A DNA stretch of 64,000 nucleotides from Nymphaea colorata (Eukaryota > Streptophyta > Magnoliopsida > Nymphaeales > Nymphaeaceae): positions 23,252,302-23,316,301 of the forward strand of contig NC_045143.1 of NCBI RefSeq assembly GCF_008831285.2, written 5' to 3'. A program made the translations under genes and the position numbers. The notes beneath the pieces were generated by a model. The model was not told the DNA's origin. It made no database searches and worked only from the letters and a program-made list of their open reading frames with translations. The stretch's first letter is position 1; the number at the start of each line of letters is the position of its first letter. Below, piece by piece: positions 1 through 12,071 of this stretch.

Positions 1-1090
1 TTTGTGAATCATTTTGAAATATTTTTTATTTTTATTCAAAGTTCATTAATAAATAGTAAAAAATATTTAAAACATTAGACTTTAGGCCACATCATATCAT
101 ATGCAAGTGTTGACGTGCTAAAAGGAGGTGTGCAGATGCAAAAATTCAGTGACATGATATGATGCCCACATGTCACCAGAGACATTTTAAGTTTCACTTT
201 TCATTCATTTGGGCATGTATTTTTGCAAGCATCCATAGTCTTTATGGACAATCTTAATGACAACAATAATGGCAATTAAAATGTGATAATAATAATTACT
301 TATTAATTCTATATGCATTATATGCTAGTAATGTAAAATCAACCAACTTGAGAATATATACTCTTTCATTAAAAATTGATAAAAGTCAATCATTTGCATA
401 GTATAAATTTCAAACATTGATAAATTGTTAATGCACAGAGGTCTCAATGTTGATAATTGAAACAAATTGATGGCAAGAAACAGAACAGGTGCAAAAGAAA
501 ATACGAGGCTGGTTTTTTTGCACCTGTGAAATTTTTAGAACAAAGTAATCAGTTTCCAGTTAATTTTCTAATCTTCTCCTATCAGCACTTTATTAGTTCA
601 CCTTTTGAGCCATTCTTAAAAATTAATGAGCATTGTGATGGTCGGACGACCGCTTTCTATCCATTTTCCTCTATGGCCAACGGCTGCTCTCTATCTCTCA
701 CTTTGTAGAGAGATTGAGCGAGAGGGAGAGGGCCAGCGGCACTCACACACAAAGTGAGAATGAGAGATTGAGTGGCAAGACTGATTGAGAAGATCAAGGG
801 ACATAGTTGATTTCAGTGGTGGCTACACCACCAGCAACAACAGTTCTAATATCCGCAATGGATGAAAATGGGGAAAATAGTACAATACCAATAGGAGAGT
901 ACATTGGGTTGAAGCATACACCTCAACCTGGTGAGGCTTACCCTTTATGAACACTTGCGCTTCACCCTAGTGCTTTGAAGTGTTTTTACCCTAGTGCTTT
1001 GAAGTGTTTTTAGAAAAATTGTCTGGATGAGCATTTTCTTGGCATGAGGCGTATATGAGGCTTATGCTTCTTACAACTATGGCTGAGAGT
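1..1090. other. Intergenic, no gene recognised
   Basis: AT-rich non-coding sequence. The only open frames are short and show no recognisable domain. The part from about 640 to 780 is CT/GA-rich and leader-like, but I cannot connect it to a coding exon. Confidence 0.5.
964..1011. repeat. Two-copy 24-bp tandem repeat
   Basis: The 24-bp unit beginning accctagtgctttgaag occurs twice back to back (964-987 and 988-1011) with no mismatch. It lies about 90 bp left of the hAT-type MITE. Confidence 0.85.
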
Positions 1091-1098
1091 CCTCTCAT

Positions 1099-1596
1099 TA
1101 AGGGTGGGTATCAGGCCGGGTCGGGCCCGACACTCACGCATAAATAGTCCTCTCCGCTCCCCATCGGCCCGATAGCCCGGGTCTCGGCCCGGCCCGGCCC
1201 GCTCTCCTGACCCCCTTTCCCCCGCCCTCCCGATGCCCTTTCCCTCTCCCGACCCCCTTTCCCCCTCCCGACCCCCTTTCTCCCTCCCTCCCGTCGCCCG
1301 CTGGCTATGGCGTTCGGTCTCCACCGACTACAGCAACGGCGACGGAGGAGGAGGGGGAGCGGCGAGGGAGACGGGGAGCTGAGAGGGAGACGGAGACGGG
1401 AAGGAACTCATGGAGAAAGAGAGCGAGAGCGGAGACGAGGAGGGAGAAGGGGAGCGAAGAGGGAGACAGAGGAGGACAGAAGGAGGGGGAGCGGGGGACG
1501 GAGGGGGGGAGTCAGGTCGGGCCGGGCCGTCGCCGGGCCTGGCCTGGGCTAGGTTTTTCCCAGCCCGGACCCGGGCCGGGCCGATGCCCAGGCTTA
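1099..1596. mobile_element. hAT-type MITE, very GC-rich, 8-bp target duplication
   Basis: A 498-bp element is flanked on both sides by the identical octamer CCTCTCAT (1091-1098 and 1597-1604). Its ends are imperfect inverted repeats: TAAGGGTGGGTATC on the left and TAAGCCTGGGCATC read inward from the right, followed by GGCCGGG-type repeats. An 8-bp duplication is the hallmark of the hAT superfamily. The inside is GC-rich, with iterated CCCGACCCCCTTTCC-type units on one half and purine-rich sequence on the other. It encodes no transposase, so it is non-autonomous. The open frames across it are low-complexity by-products of the GC content. Confidence 0.8.
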
Positions 1597-1604
1597 CCTC
1601 TCAT

Positions 1605-2850
1605 ACAAAACTGAAATCTCTGGAATCTTTGATAAGCAAGGGGAAGCACGTACTTACTAATTATGCATCTTCTGTTAAAAGGCACGGAGTTTTCTTAATT
1701 TATTTTTTGTTCTATTTTGCTGTTATCCTAATTTTCTGACGAGCAAGATGGAGTTAGGCAGAAACTCTCTCTTCAAGTTTGAGAAAGTGACATACCACAA
1801 GCCTATGGTGGGTCCTGTGCATGGAACCCACTATTCATTAATCATTAGTTATTACGCCCAATTTAAAGGATGAGTCTGCCCTTACATGCAGCAATTTATT
1901 TAATGCAAAATTGCCTCTTAAGGTTAGTAAAGTTCATCCCTTCGCTGTCATTGATAAATCTTTAATGCCTCAAAGTAGTTTCTGAAAATTGTTCTGTTCG
2001 AGCAAAATGGAACGAATATTAAAAATTTAAAGAAGATAGAATGAAATATGAATACAGGCTATCAGTCTTCTTTTCTGAATTATTTCCGAGCATTTTCGGC
2101 CGACTGATTGTTTTACTTTACGTGAAGGATCTCTTTATGATTTTCTCTCCTTGACGGTTTTGATCCCAAGAGAAGGCGATTTCCATTTTTCTCGTTTGAA
2201 TTAACTTTTTTTACCATTTTGTGGCTTCCCAAATGCATAAGCCGCTCATCCAACTAACCTCTTTTTTTTTCTCCTTTTGTTGTTATCTTAATGGAACCAA
2301 ATTCCTTGATCGAAGTGTTAGGGAATTATGAAACCTTTGATACCTTCAATTAGGGTAATTTCAGGTTTCATAGCTTGAAATTTTTATTACAAAATCAAAA
2401 TTTGCTGTTAAATAAAGGGCGTTAAAATTCTGGAACGAAGTTCTGTTAATAGAACAAAAAAAAGAAAAATTAAGCATATTGGGTGTGTGTGATTCTTGGG
2501 ACATAGCGTTTGGTAAAAGAGAATTTACTTTTTCAACAGTGAAGGATGGGTGTGGTGTCTGCGGTCGGAACAGAAGTTCTATGTCAGTCTTTCTCCAAAA
2601 ATGAGCGTTGGTTTGAAAAATGCGATTAAAGGAAAGGGTGGTGAGAGACGGATAAATGATTTGTGGGGTTAAAACCTTAGCCGCGCTTTTGTTGGATTGA
2701 GGGTGTTTTCGTAACTCGCTCTTTTAATACGCTGGCGTTGTTTGATTATGCCTGCAAACTGCAGGATTTTGGCCAAATCCTGGTGTTATTTATCTTCTCA
2801 AACAGATGATGATGATGGAGGTGTTCGTCCTTATCCCCATCCTCGTCCGC
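1605..2850. other. Intergenic upstream of the epimerase gene
   Basis: No coding exon or repeat is recognised. The stretch is AT-rich with poly-T tracts. The distal promoter of the epimerase gene probably lies here, but I see no motif I can assign. Confidence 0.4.
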
Positions 2851-2857
2851 TAGCATC

Positions 2858-2922
2858 TCTATTTAGGCCGAGTTGCTAGTTTTGATTGCATCCTTCTCCT
2901 TCTCCTTCTCCATTCCTGTACA
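2858..2922 (+). promoter_or_regulatory. Putative core promoter and CT-rich leader of the epimerase gene
   Basis: A TATA-like ctatttagg sits at 2859-2867, about 60 bp before the ATG. It is followed by a pyrimidine-rich run of ccttct units at 2891-2911, typical of plant 5' leaders. The placement is inferred from position and composition only. Confidence 0.3.
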
Positions 2923-5900
2923 ATGGTCAAGAATATAGGCGTACCGATGCTTTTTTTCTTTTCTCTTGTTCTTGCCTCTTTCAGTCTGTGCAATGGGACG
3001 ACTAAGAACGTCGCGAGGATCTACGAGATAAAGAGGGGAGACTTCAGTGTCAGGATCACTAATTGGGGAGCTACTGTGGTGTCTGTTATTCTTCCCGATT
3101 CCAAAGGTATGGATTCTTCCTGATGTTTTTTTTTTGTGAATAAGAGCGGGTTTCCTTTAGTTGGTGATTTGTTGCTTGGCTAATGAGGTTCTCTGGCTTT
3201 TTGCTTTCTGGGGTTGTCTCTGCAGGCGAACTCGCTGATGTCGTACTTGGGTTTGATGAACTCTCTTCTTACTTTGTGAGTTCTTTTACCCTTGTCTTTT
3301 ATGCTGGAATTTTTCTTTAAGGGGATATACATTGTTGATATCTTTTTTTCATGCATTGTGTGTCGAAATCATGCTGGCAAATGATTTATTGTGGAGTTTC
3401 GTAAAGCAAAAATATGACGGTCATATTCACCAAAGGTTGTCATTTTCTCTAGCTTTAACGAGGAGAAGACAGAAGAACATGACTGAGTATGATGGTTCAT
3501 GAAGAAGTTGTAATGTTCGATTGATGTACCGTGTGACAACTTTTCATAATAACTTGGGCCTCTCATACGAATGGAAATTATTATAGGTGTATCCTGTTTG
3601 TTCTAGTTCTTCATGAACTTGTGTCTTGCCAGATTTACCGAAGGTGATAATGACATGTTACTTTTTCACTTCTTTTCTTAACAAGTCAAAGCTTTTCGGA
3701 TGAGTACCATGGTTTTGAGTGCTGACCCAGCATAATAGCTCACAAGCATGTAGAAACATGTCTTAATCAAGTTAGTCCATCTTAATAATAGTAATAAGTT
3801 TACTGTTATTACTGCTGCTGTTCTTATGATCATTGTGGACTGGCCTTAGAGACCTCGGGGTCTATTTGGTAGCTGGTCCAATTTTTTGGTTTCCGATCCA
3901 TATCCCTTTTTGGGTTTCTCCAGGTAGAGACGGATTTTGTTTCATTCAGTAAGGCTTTTAGGTTGTTACAAAGGTCTCTTTATCTGATTTGAGGTTATCT
4001 GAACTGGGAATGACGTCAACTTACAGCTGCTGCACTCTAGCTGTATACAAGGGCTTTGATCTGAATGCATGTGCAGTTTCCTTTGATCAAAGGTCTATAT
4101 ATCTGTTGTGGCGTTAGTCCTAATTCTATGGCTCATATCTTATTAGAAACATGAAATGTATCGCGGAACTCTTGAAGTTTGCAGTTGTTTACTGCTGCAT
4201 GTTCTTAATTGCCCAGTGTTGTTTCAGGCAATGAAGTTTCAGTTCCCAAAGATTGAAAATTACTTTAGAAGTGTGAAAATGGTTGCATTCCTATATTAAA
4301 GGGAAACGGCTAATTCTAGTGCAAATTTCTTCTTCACAAACTTGTCTTATCATTCAATTATAAATTCAGGCTTGTTCATACGGCTTCCAAAAATTTGCCA
4401 ATGATTAGTTGGGTACATTGCTAAGCTTATGATCAAAATATTGAAAAATAACATTTTTTGCTCTGAACTGATAAACATTCAATGAATATATGTTTACATG
4501 GTTCCTTCATGGGAATTTAGCTGAATAACAATGTTGCCCTGATGCCGGCATATGCAGTAAAGTGAAATGAGTATGATTTGCTAGAAATGCTGTATGATCT
4601 TATCTTAGCTATTGTTTATCTGTCCTAATGTGTAGTTCTTGATAATTGACTATAGAATGACACAACATACTTTGGAGCAACAGTTGGAAGAGTTGCCAAC
4701 AGAATCAAGGGTGCTCAGTTCACTCTCAACGGCACTCACTATAAACTTGTGCCTAATGAAGGCAACAACATGCTTCATGGTAATTCTTTCACCTGTATAT
4801 TTTCATTAAAGGCAGGAAACAATTTAATTCATACACCATTTGCTTTTCAATTTTCTACTATATGGTCAGGTGGTCATCGAGGCTTCAGCAGGGTTGTTTG
4901 GAGTCTCAAAAGCAAGAGAGAAGGAGAATATCCAGCCTTGACTTTCTCTTATCACAGCTTTGATGGCGAACAAGGTAGTCTTTAGGATTTTTTGAAAGTA
5001 ATCTTGGCATGCAACAAAATGCAGTCAGTCTTAACTTCATGGTCCCTGTCATGACTGTTCATCACTGAATTTTCTGGAATCATGTGGCTATCACAATCTG
5101 GCAAAGATCACCCAGTATGTAGACTAAAAATGACCTGATGCTACCTGCTCCAATAAAAGGTAATGCCCATATAGTTGATATTAGTTTATCTATACTGATA
5201 CCCTTCTGGGCCATAGTGACTGGATTACTGTATCCAGCTATTTGCACACTCTTGGTTTGAATAAAGTCTGCACATGTATGAGATAGCAAACTTTTCAAGA
5301 AACCATGTGGCTTACCCCAGGTTATCTCAAATAATACCTGCTCTTTCAGTTTTGGCGTATATTTTTCAATTGAGAGCATGATATGTCCGCTTTTATTTTT
5401 TCTCTTCCATTTCTTTCTTTTCTTAAATTTAAGATAGAGATTATTCACCAGCCATGTTGTCATTCAGGATTCCCTGGTGATGTTGATGTTGATGTAACAT
5501 ATCAAATTGTTGGTGACTATATGCTAAGCGTGGTCATGAGAGCACAACCAAGAAACAAGGCGACGCCAGTTAACCTTGCTCAGCACACTTACTGGAATCT
5601 TGGTGGTCAAAATAGCGGCACCATTCTCTCCAACAGGGTGAAGATCTATAGCTCTTCTTATACACCAGTCGATGCTGAGCTGATTCCAACTGGCCAGATT
5701 CTCTCTGTCTCAAACACACCTTATGATTTTAGGCATTCTACGGCAGTTGGAGAACGAATCCATGAAGCTCAGGGTGGAGGATACGATCTCAATTATGTGT
5801 TAGACTCTCATCCTAATAAACATGGTCTATCGCGGGCTGCAACAGTTCACGATCCAAGGTCAGGCAGGGTTTTGGAGCTGTGGACCACTGCTCCTGGATT

Positions 5901-6108
5901 GCAGTTCTACACAAGCGGCAAATTGAAGGATGTTGTGGGAAAAGGTGGCTATGTCTATGAACCATATGATGGGCTTTGCTTGGAGACTCAAGGGTTTCCG
6001 GACTCTGTCAACCATCCCAACTTCCCCTCTCAGATTGTAGAACCTGGTCAGGTTTACAAGCACAAAATGCTGTTCAGGTTCAGAGTCTCGAACGGTCGTA
6101 GTTACTAG
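2923..6108 (+). CDS. Aldose 1-epimerase (galactose mutarotase), 5 exons
   Basis: It interconverts the alpha and beta anomers of aldoses such as glucose and galactose. Exons read from GT-AG sites: 2923-3106, 3226-3275, 4656-4779, 4870-4974 and 5468-6108. They sum to 1104 bases, i.e. 367 residues plus TAG, and all phases agree. The family core is intact: NMLHGG with His119, AQHTYWN with His194 (the conserved catalytic-type His), GGYDLN with Asp261, and the catalytic-type Glu327 in CLETQGFPDS. Residues about 7-24 are hydrophobic (MLFFFSLVLASFSLCNG), so a signal peptide and an apoplastic location are likely. Length is normal for plant members, which run about 350-380. The start is the first ATG of the frame and lies directly before the signal peptide. 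Nothing suggests damage. The longest intron, 3276-4655, holds no recognisable insertion. Confidence 0.93.
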
Positions 6109-7485
6109 GTTATCTACTGGCTAATGTTGGTTACATTAATAATTTCCATTTTGTCTTTCTCTTTGTGTTATGGTCTCACATTTTCAAATCAAGGGAAGAT
6201 CATTTTAGATCTCCAAAAACCAGCTTGCTTGTGGCAGGCCACCACCCTTTTGTTGAATTAGGATCAAATAACAAAGAGTGAATGAATCAGATGAAAAAAA
6301 ACAGGACAAGTCAAGCGGCTAAATCAGAGCCGCAGCAACTTCAGCAGATGACTGCTTTAATATTTCTAAGCTCTCCATGCCATCTGCCTCTTCCTTCCAG
6401 AGAAGCGCGAAAGCGATTCAGCTATCTCTTCTGATTCGACTGCAATACAATCTTGCCTTTAGTATCAGCACAGAACTGCAGAAAATTCTGCTCTAAGAGG
6501 ATATGCTTTCACTAGCATCGGTGACAGGGTATGTGCTTTCTCTTTTTTTATTTAACTTCTAAAGAAGCATAGTACTTTTTCTTCGTGGAGTTTAGGGATG
6601 CTGCAGTATGCACCAAAAATGAGGAAATTTTGTTCATAAAGCACACAAAATTAGTTATATAGACTTCACATACATACATCACGGTGAAGTAATTCTTGGG
6701 TTAGTCCCTCAGCATATTTCTCTTGATTAAAAGATTATCACATTCTGGTCAGGTGACTCATCAGCTACCGTATCTGAAGTGTTTTTTCAACAAACTACAT
6801 GACAGCTATGTGCTTGCAATGCAGCAGCGTGGTGAGCACAGAGCGGACTATTCTGTCGCCTTGTACTGAATTTGTAGGTGCTTGCGTGTAAAGCTACTTT
6901 TGTGTAGCAGGTGGTCACGACTGAACGATGGCTATATATGTCGAGAGAATAGAGATCGTTCGACCCCAGGATCGTAATTTGGCCCGCTTATTAGCTTCAA
7001 TCTGATGGCTTTTAATGGCTACTAAAAACTCAGTTTCTTTAAATATCTGCTTTGTTGTCCTCAACATCTCTTTAAAGCCTTTGAAATTTTCTGCCTTCTT
7101 TTTCGTCTTTCTACAAAAATGATATCCCTCTCGTTCACTCATCTTTTACATATATTTGTCTTATTGAGGAGCTGTTTAGAACGTTCATTCTTCGCAGGGA
7201 AATAAATAAATGGATGCGTTTAGCAAACCGTGAAGGCTTCAAACGCTACACACATCAGAAATATATTACTAAATATCCTGCCATTCCATGCCTTTGATAT
7301 TATCAACCTTTACCATTTCGGAACCTTCACGAGTTGCTATCCATCTGCCACAGGAGCTCCTACTTGGCCACAATCTACGCATCGAAAAATCCCACTGGTT
7401 CATCGCATTTCTAAATCTGAAATAAAATATGAAGAATAACCACATTCTTTACCTGCACCAGTGTCCCACTCAAAAAGTGGAGCTT
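6109..7485. other. 3' flank of the epimerase gene and intergenic DNA
   Basis: The transcript tail probably ends within the first few hundred bases. I cannot name a clear polyadenylation signal. Sequence around 6300-6540 looks less AT-rich and exon-like, but every frame on both strands is interrupted and I recognise no protein. Confidence 0.4.
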
Positions 7486-9330
7486 AGAGGTCGTTTGATT
7501 GTTGTTCATTGGGACAGAACGTCCTGTTCATTACACTATTGTCCTGTGCTCATAGACAACGATGTTCTTTGTCCATCGTTTGATGATTTTAAGAACAGAA
7601 CACTACGTTCTTTTTGGTGTTTGTTACGATCCGATCTGTTTGATGTTTGTGTTTTGCATAGTTAGTTCTGGTGTTTATTTATGTTCTGATCAAACTGTCT
7701 ATTCCATCCGGTGTTTGAACAGACTACAACCGCATGTATGCAGTTTTCTTAAGGGCAACTTCTTTGGGGTGGTGAATCGTAGACTAAAAGCATCTATCAT
7801 TTTTTTTTCAAGAAATACTTCACAGATATGACAGTTGACTTACCGTTATGCACTTCTCTAGAGAGAGAGAGAGAGAGAGAACTAGTTAGTAAAAATTTTT
7901 TACCATGAAACAGGATGAAAGAAAGTCAATCAACTGCACATCAACAATGCTCAAACAACTAGGACATATATCCTCCAGCTTGCAGACCTTACTGAGTTGT
8001 ACGTGCCAACTTTCAAATAGCCAAAAAATAAGACCCAAACAGCTTGTTTTTTCATTAACGAAGAAAGTTGACAAGCAAGCTGAAACCAGTTCGCCATGTT
8101 GGACTAGAAATGGTGCATCTAAGATTCTGGTAGTAGTTTTTTTTTACAATATCAAGCACATGTATAAATAGTATATTATTCAATATTGAAGCCCTCCTTT
8201 CTATAGAAATGCCATTGTCTACAAAGATCAATATTTATAAATTTCAATGTTCGGCCATCCTTGTTCAGCATGCGACTTCACAAACATGGCTAGGAGTTTG
8301 ATTTCATCATCTTGCAGCCTAGGTCCAAATGTACACTGACCTCTTGGCGTGCATTTCTCACCAAATCCCTGCAATGAAAAGGAACACCTTACTTAAATAT
8401 CACACCCTAGAGAGAGAAAAACCTGTAAAAGCAAACAGTCAGTGTAGTCACCGACATTCTTCCCTTTCCATGGTATGTGATTTCATATATGCTCTCTTCA
8501 ATCGACACACCATTCCTCGAACAATAAAATTCAAAAGGAATTGCTCAGTTGGTATCTCCTTTTTCAGCCTGGCCCGCAAAGCAAGAAAATATGATTCTAA
8601 TATAAACTGCTAATTTGTTACCTCTCTATATCATTATTGAAGAGTGTGGCACCCTGCATGCTCATTAACATGATTGATTGGATGCTTTGAGAACCATTCA
8701 CAGGTTGCAGTATATTCCCAACCGCCATCATGGCATCATGGCTTCCAATGCAGTATATTCACTTATTTGGGTTTTGTCTCCTTGCTCTGTGAACACAAGC
8801 AGGAAAAGAAATTCATCTAAAAAAGGTCTTGAAAATAGTATGAAATCAAAGAAAAAAAAAAAGAAAAAGGGATGATGAAGGAGGATCCTGGATCTGGACC
8901 TGACATGCCAGTTGACAATGCATCTAACAATGCTTCTAATTCTCAAGATCAAAGTGGACTAGGGCATGGTGTTGGGGATGTCTCCATGCCACTGCCGTGT
9001 GGGTACTCAACTTGAGAAGTCAGATGATAATAGATATGATTGTTTAAGCTGCTATTTTGTGATACGGTTTAACTAAACTGTTAGTCCTTTATTTGGAGCA
9101 GTTCCAAGAGTGTAGTGGACTGCAGTATGTTGGAAGTTGAAGAGGCTAAGAAAAAGAAGATGAAAAAGAAGAAAAAAAAAATAGTGTTGAAACTGATCAA
9201 AACATAGATACCAACCATGTCTCAATGTTAATGGCATTGTCACCAGATTCACATGGGCAGATTCAATTCAGTTTGACAATACTATGGCCTAGTTTTCCCG
9301 AATAGTAAGATGCCACTGCAAGCAGAACCA
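7486..9330. other. Intergenic with possible coding debris
   Basis: There is a (GA)n run at about 7861-7880. Between 8740 and 9010 a lysine-rich stretch and a short downstream frame (PGSGPDMPVDNASNN) are separated by a poly-A tract and stops. They resemble fragments of an eroded gene but match nothing I know. Near 7490, a gtcgtttgattg-type start like that of many plant MITEs has no matching right end. Confidence 0.3.
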
Positions 9331-10193
9331 ATAAGGCAATAATTTGAGCCCCAAATGAGCAATAGAACTTTTAAATACCACTGCCGCTAGCCACTAGACT
9401 ATTGAAGCCAGACCCTTAACAACCCCACCTCTAAGGCAGCTCAGACAGGCATGCTAGACTGCAATCTAACCAATGAGCTCAGTCGAAATTACAAGCTAAA
9501 TCTGATTCATCAGCCTCCAACAACAATAAAATTCTGTAGTGCCCCATAACCCTCAAAAAAGCTGGTGCATCATCATTAATCATCGACAATGTTAACACAA
9601 TTCTTAGACTAAGAATGGAAAGAACCTGTGGTTTCCTCAAAATCCCGAGAGGAGAAAAACCATTTTCTAAGTAACAGAACACGATCCCTTCAATATTTTC
9701 TTGAAAAATGTCAAAATAAATCCAGTGACCAGCATGTGTCTAACTGGTTCATTATCTACTCAACTTTTTGCTACAATAAGCACCACTCCCCACTCATATT
9801 ATATCATTAGATAAAAATGGGTTTTCGAGTTCCAAACGTGAGCTCACTATGGACACAACAAACGCAGCTTCCTACCTGAAGCACAACAAAGTGTATATAG
9901 TTGAGGCATTTCATCAGACAATTTGTCTGCAACAAACATGTTTCTCAATATGATAAAAAAGCATGGACAATAAACATCAACTGAAGCGGAACAAATCATT
10001 TGAGGCATTTGAAGTAAATCGTGAACAAATCAAGCAGCGGAGAGAAACATCAACTAAAAAAGGAAGACAAAGGAGGACGAGAGAGAGACCGGTGCCAACG
10101 ACATTCGCTGGTCAGCCATAGGTTGGACTGTGCGAGAGGATGATAGTGAGAGACAGAGAAACTGGCACCGACGATTTTTGTGTCGGTCGATTG
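9331..10193. other. Intergenic, nothing recognised
   Basis: AT-rich sequence with short open frames that lack recognisable domains. I see no structural repeat with clear ends. Confidence 0.35.
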
Positions 10194-10216
10194 GAGAGAG
10201 AGAGAGAGAGAGAGAG
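10194..10216. repeat. (GA)n microsatellite
   Basis: An uninterrupted gagaga tract of about 23 bases. Confidence 0.9.
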
Positions 10217-10376
10217 GCGTATACCTTCTTCAACCGGTTGTAAAGGCCAAGGTGGCCCGGTAGAGCAGGCTGAAGAGGAAGAGGAGAAGGAAGACGCGCG
10301 TGAATGAAGCTGAGGGTTTCACGCTCGCGAGAATTCCCTCGAGTAACAGATCGAGCCTCGAAATCATCGGATCTCG

Positions 10377-10378
<2 letters not shown>

Positions 10379-10414
<36 letters not shown>
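10379..10414. repeat. (GA)n microsatellite
   Basis: A perfect gagaga tract of about 36 bases. Confidence 0.92.
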
Positions 10415-10416
<2 letters not shown>

Positions 10417-10638
10417 GTCTGACCATGGAGGTAAGGAGCGAGGATCTCATCGCAGATGGTATTGAACCAGGACCTCCTCGCGAGCATGGCGTAGGCGTTG
10501 GCGATGGCAATGGCGAGCATGGCGTAGGCGTTGAAGATGGCAAGGGGCCAGATGAAGAACAACTCATGCCAGACCAGCCTCACGAAGAAGAAGGATGCTC
10601 CGAGACGAGGTAGTCGCCGAACCGATCTTTGTACCAGG

Positions 10639-10742
10639 AAGCAATACGAAGCAGGGGATCTGGGAAGAGGGTGGAAGGAAGTGCGGCCTGAAGCAATACG
10701 AAGCAGGGGATCTGGGAAGAGGGTGGAAGGAAGTGCGGCCTG
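10639..10742. repeat. Two-copy 52-bp tandem repeat
   Basis: A unit beginning aagcaatacgaagcagggga is present at 10639-10690 and again at 10691-10742 with no difference seen. It immediately precedes the larger duplicated segment that flanks the Harbinger element. Confidence 0.85.
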
Positions 10743-10745
10743 CCC

Positions 10746-10998
10746 GTTCAGGAGAGGAGCACAGATGATGAGCACGAGGAAAAAGGTGAAGAGGATTAGG
10801 TCCAAAACCAGAGTCGGAGGAGAAAGGCAGTTCCGGGGAGGAAAGAAAAACGGGGTCGAGGGCTCAGGATCGGGAGCGGGAGGGGCTGTCCTATCATGTC
10901 TGTTCTAGCGTGAAACAGAAATTGAATTTATAGTCCTGTTCAATCGTCCGTCGTGTCCAGCCTGTTCGGTGTCGGGTGTCCTGTAGCTATCAAACCTA
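10746..10998. repeat. Left copy of the duplicated segment that flanks the Harbinger element
   Basis: The sequence from gttcaggag to the CTA at 10996-10998 recurs with high similarity at 19986-20270. Its natural continuation (agaaagattcttttgg) is found only after the transposon, at 19954. The left unit was therefore split by the insertion. The unit resembles a roughly 290-bp tandem repeat and has no recognised coding function. Confidence 0.8.
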
Positions 10999-11048
10999 GG
11001 CCCCGTTTGATGGGCGAGAAAAAGTCGATGGAGCGGTTGAAATTTGTA

Positions 11049-11148
11049 CGGGCGGGTGAAATTTCACCCGCCCGACAAAACAAGCATCAAACAGGGTGAT
11101 TTTTCACCCGTTTAATGTAAAAAGGAGCGGGTGAAATTTCACCCGCTC
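11049..11148. repeat. Two perfect subterminal palindromes of the Harbinger element
   Basis: A 26-bp perfect palindrome centred on gggtgaaatttcaccc occupies 11049-11074. A 24-bp one with the same core occupies 11125-11148. A diverged half-copy of the core (gggtgaaatttcatcc) appears near the right end at about 19863-19878. Arrays of short subterminal motifs are common transposase-binding regions; that role is inferred here. Confidence 0.8.
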
Positions 11149-12060
11149 GACAATGCTTTCACCCCAAACGTCCTCCCTACGTAGCTTCTTCTCCCTCGCA
11201 TTCTTGCCTTCTCACGGTCGCACCAGAGGCGTCGCCCTCTCATCGTTGCTCCTCCGCCATCTCCGCTCTCAACATCGCCGCTCCGCCGTCACTACTCCGC
11301 TCCTCCACCGTTTCGCCAACCCACAGTCACCGCCAAGTAAGGTTTCGTTGTCTCCCTCTGCTCAAGAAACGCCCAAATTTTTTTTCTCTGTCTGTTGCTC
11401 TCGTTTTCTCCCTTTCTCTCTTGCGATATATTTGGAGGTTCGTCAACGCCACATCGTCGTTCCGCCCAAGGAACGCCCAAATTTTTTTTCTCTGTCTCTC
11501 TTTTCTTGCTCCTCGTTGTCTCCCCGTCTCTCTTGCTTTCGTTGTCTCCCTGTTTCTCTTGCCATGGGTTGTCTGATTTACCGGTGCTTTGGAGGTGGGG
11601 ATTTGCGTTTTGATTTTCTTAGTAGGGTATTCGGGATTATGTGCAGCGGTCATTGTTCATTTATTGGGATTACGTTTTCCTTGCTCAATCCATTCGTTTA
11701 ATCTCTGCATATTAGATCAGTTCTGAGTATATGTATCGTTGCATCTTAGAAGCAGTTTTACATTCCCAAGTTGAGTGCATTATTCATTATTTCCTCGTTT
11801 CTGCAACAACCCTTTCTTCATTATTTTTGACGTATTGTTTCTCCCAGTTGAGTGCATTATTCATTTTTATGCAAGCGAACCATTTTTGAGGTAATTTCTT
11901 CCTGTCTACTGGGAAATGCCACAACGGTGGACAACTGAGATCTGCCTCAGGTTTGCTCAAGATGAGATTTTTTTTTTTTATTGCCTTCCATGAGGAAAAA
12001 GAAAAGCAAAAATATCGCCAACTTCAGATTAGATTTTAACAGAAGGACCAGGCAAGCAAC
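11149..12060 (+). other. 5' region of the Harbinger element, leader-like
   Basis: From 11153 a Ser/Arg/Leu-rich frame runs to a possible donor near 11335 and could be a 5' exon, but it shows no domain. A 26-bp sequence beginning aacgcccaaattttttttc is repeated exactly at 11368-11393 and 11472-11497. The stretch 11700-12060 shows nothing assignable. Confidence 0.3.
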
Positions 12061-12071
12061 TAGGAGACCAC

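Larger units (their letters stand above)
10230..10805 (-). other. Unrecognised hydrophobic open frame crossing a (GA)n tract
   Basis: A 191-codon frame is open on the minus strand, rich in Leu, Phe and Ser. It includes FFFVRLVWHELFFIWPLAI and a directly repeated NAYAML element. Part of it is simply the translation of the (CT)n microsatellite, and part overlaps the 52-bp tandem repeat. The middle portion (about 10440-10610) looks like real protein coding with membrane character, but I do not recognise the family. It may be a fragment of a membrane-protein gene or chance. No splice context was found. Confidence 0.15.

Noticed and set aside
1010-1739. Arg/Gly-rich open frames on both strands
   Set aside because: Explained by the GC-rich hAT MITE. 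There is no domain, and the frames end at its borders.
10379-10414. CRISPR-like or regulatory array
   Set aside because: It is a plain dinucleotide microsatellite. No spaced repeats occur anywhere in the window, and the genome is eukaryotic.
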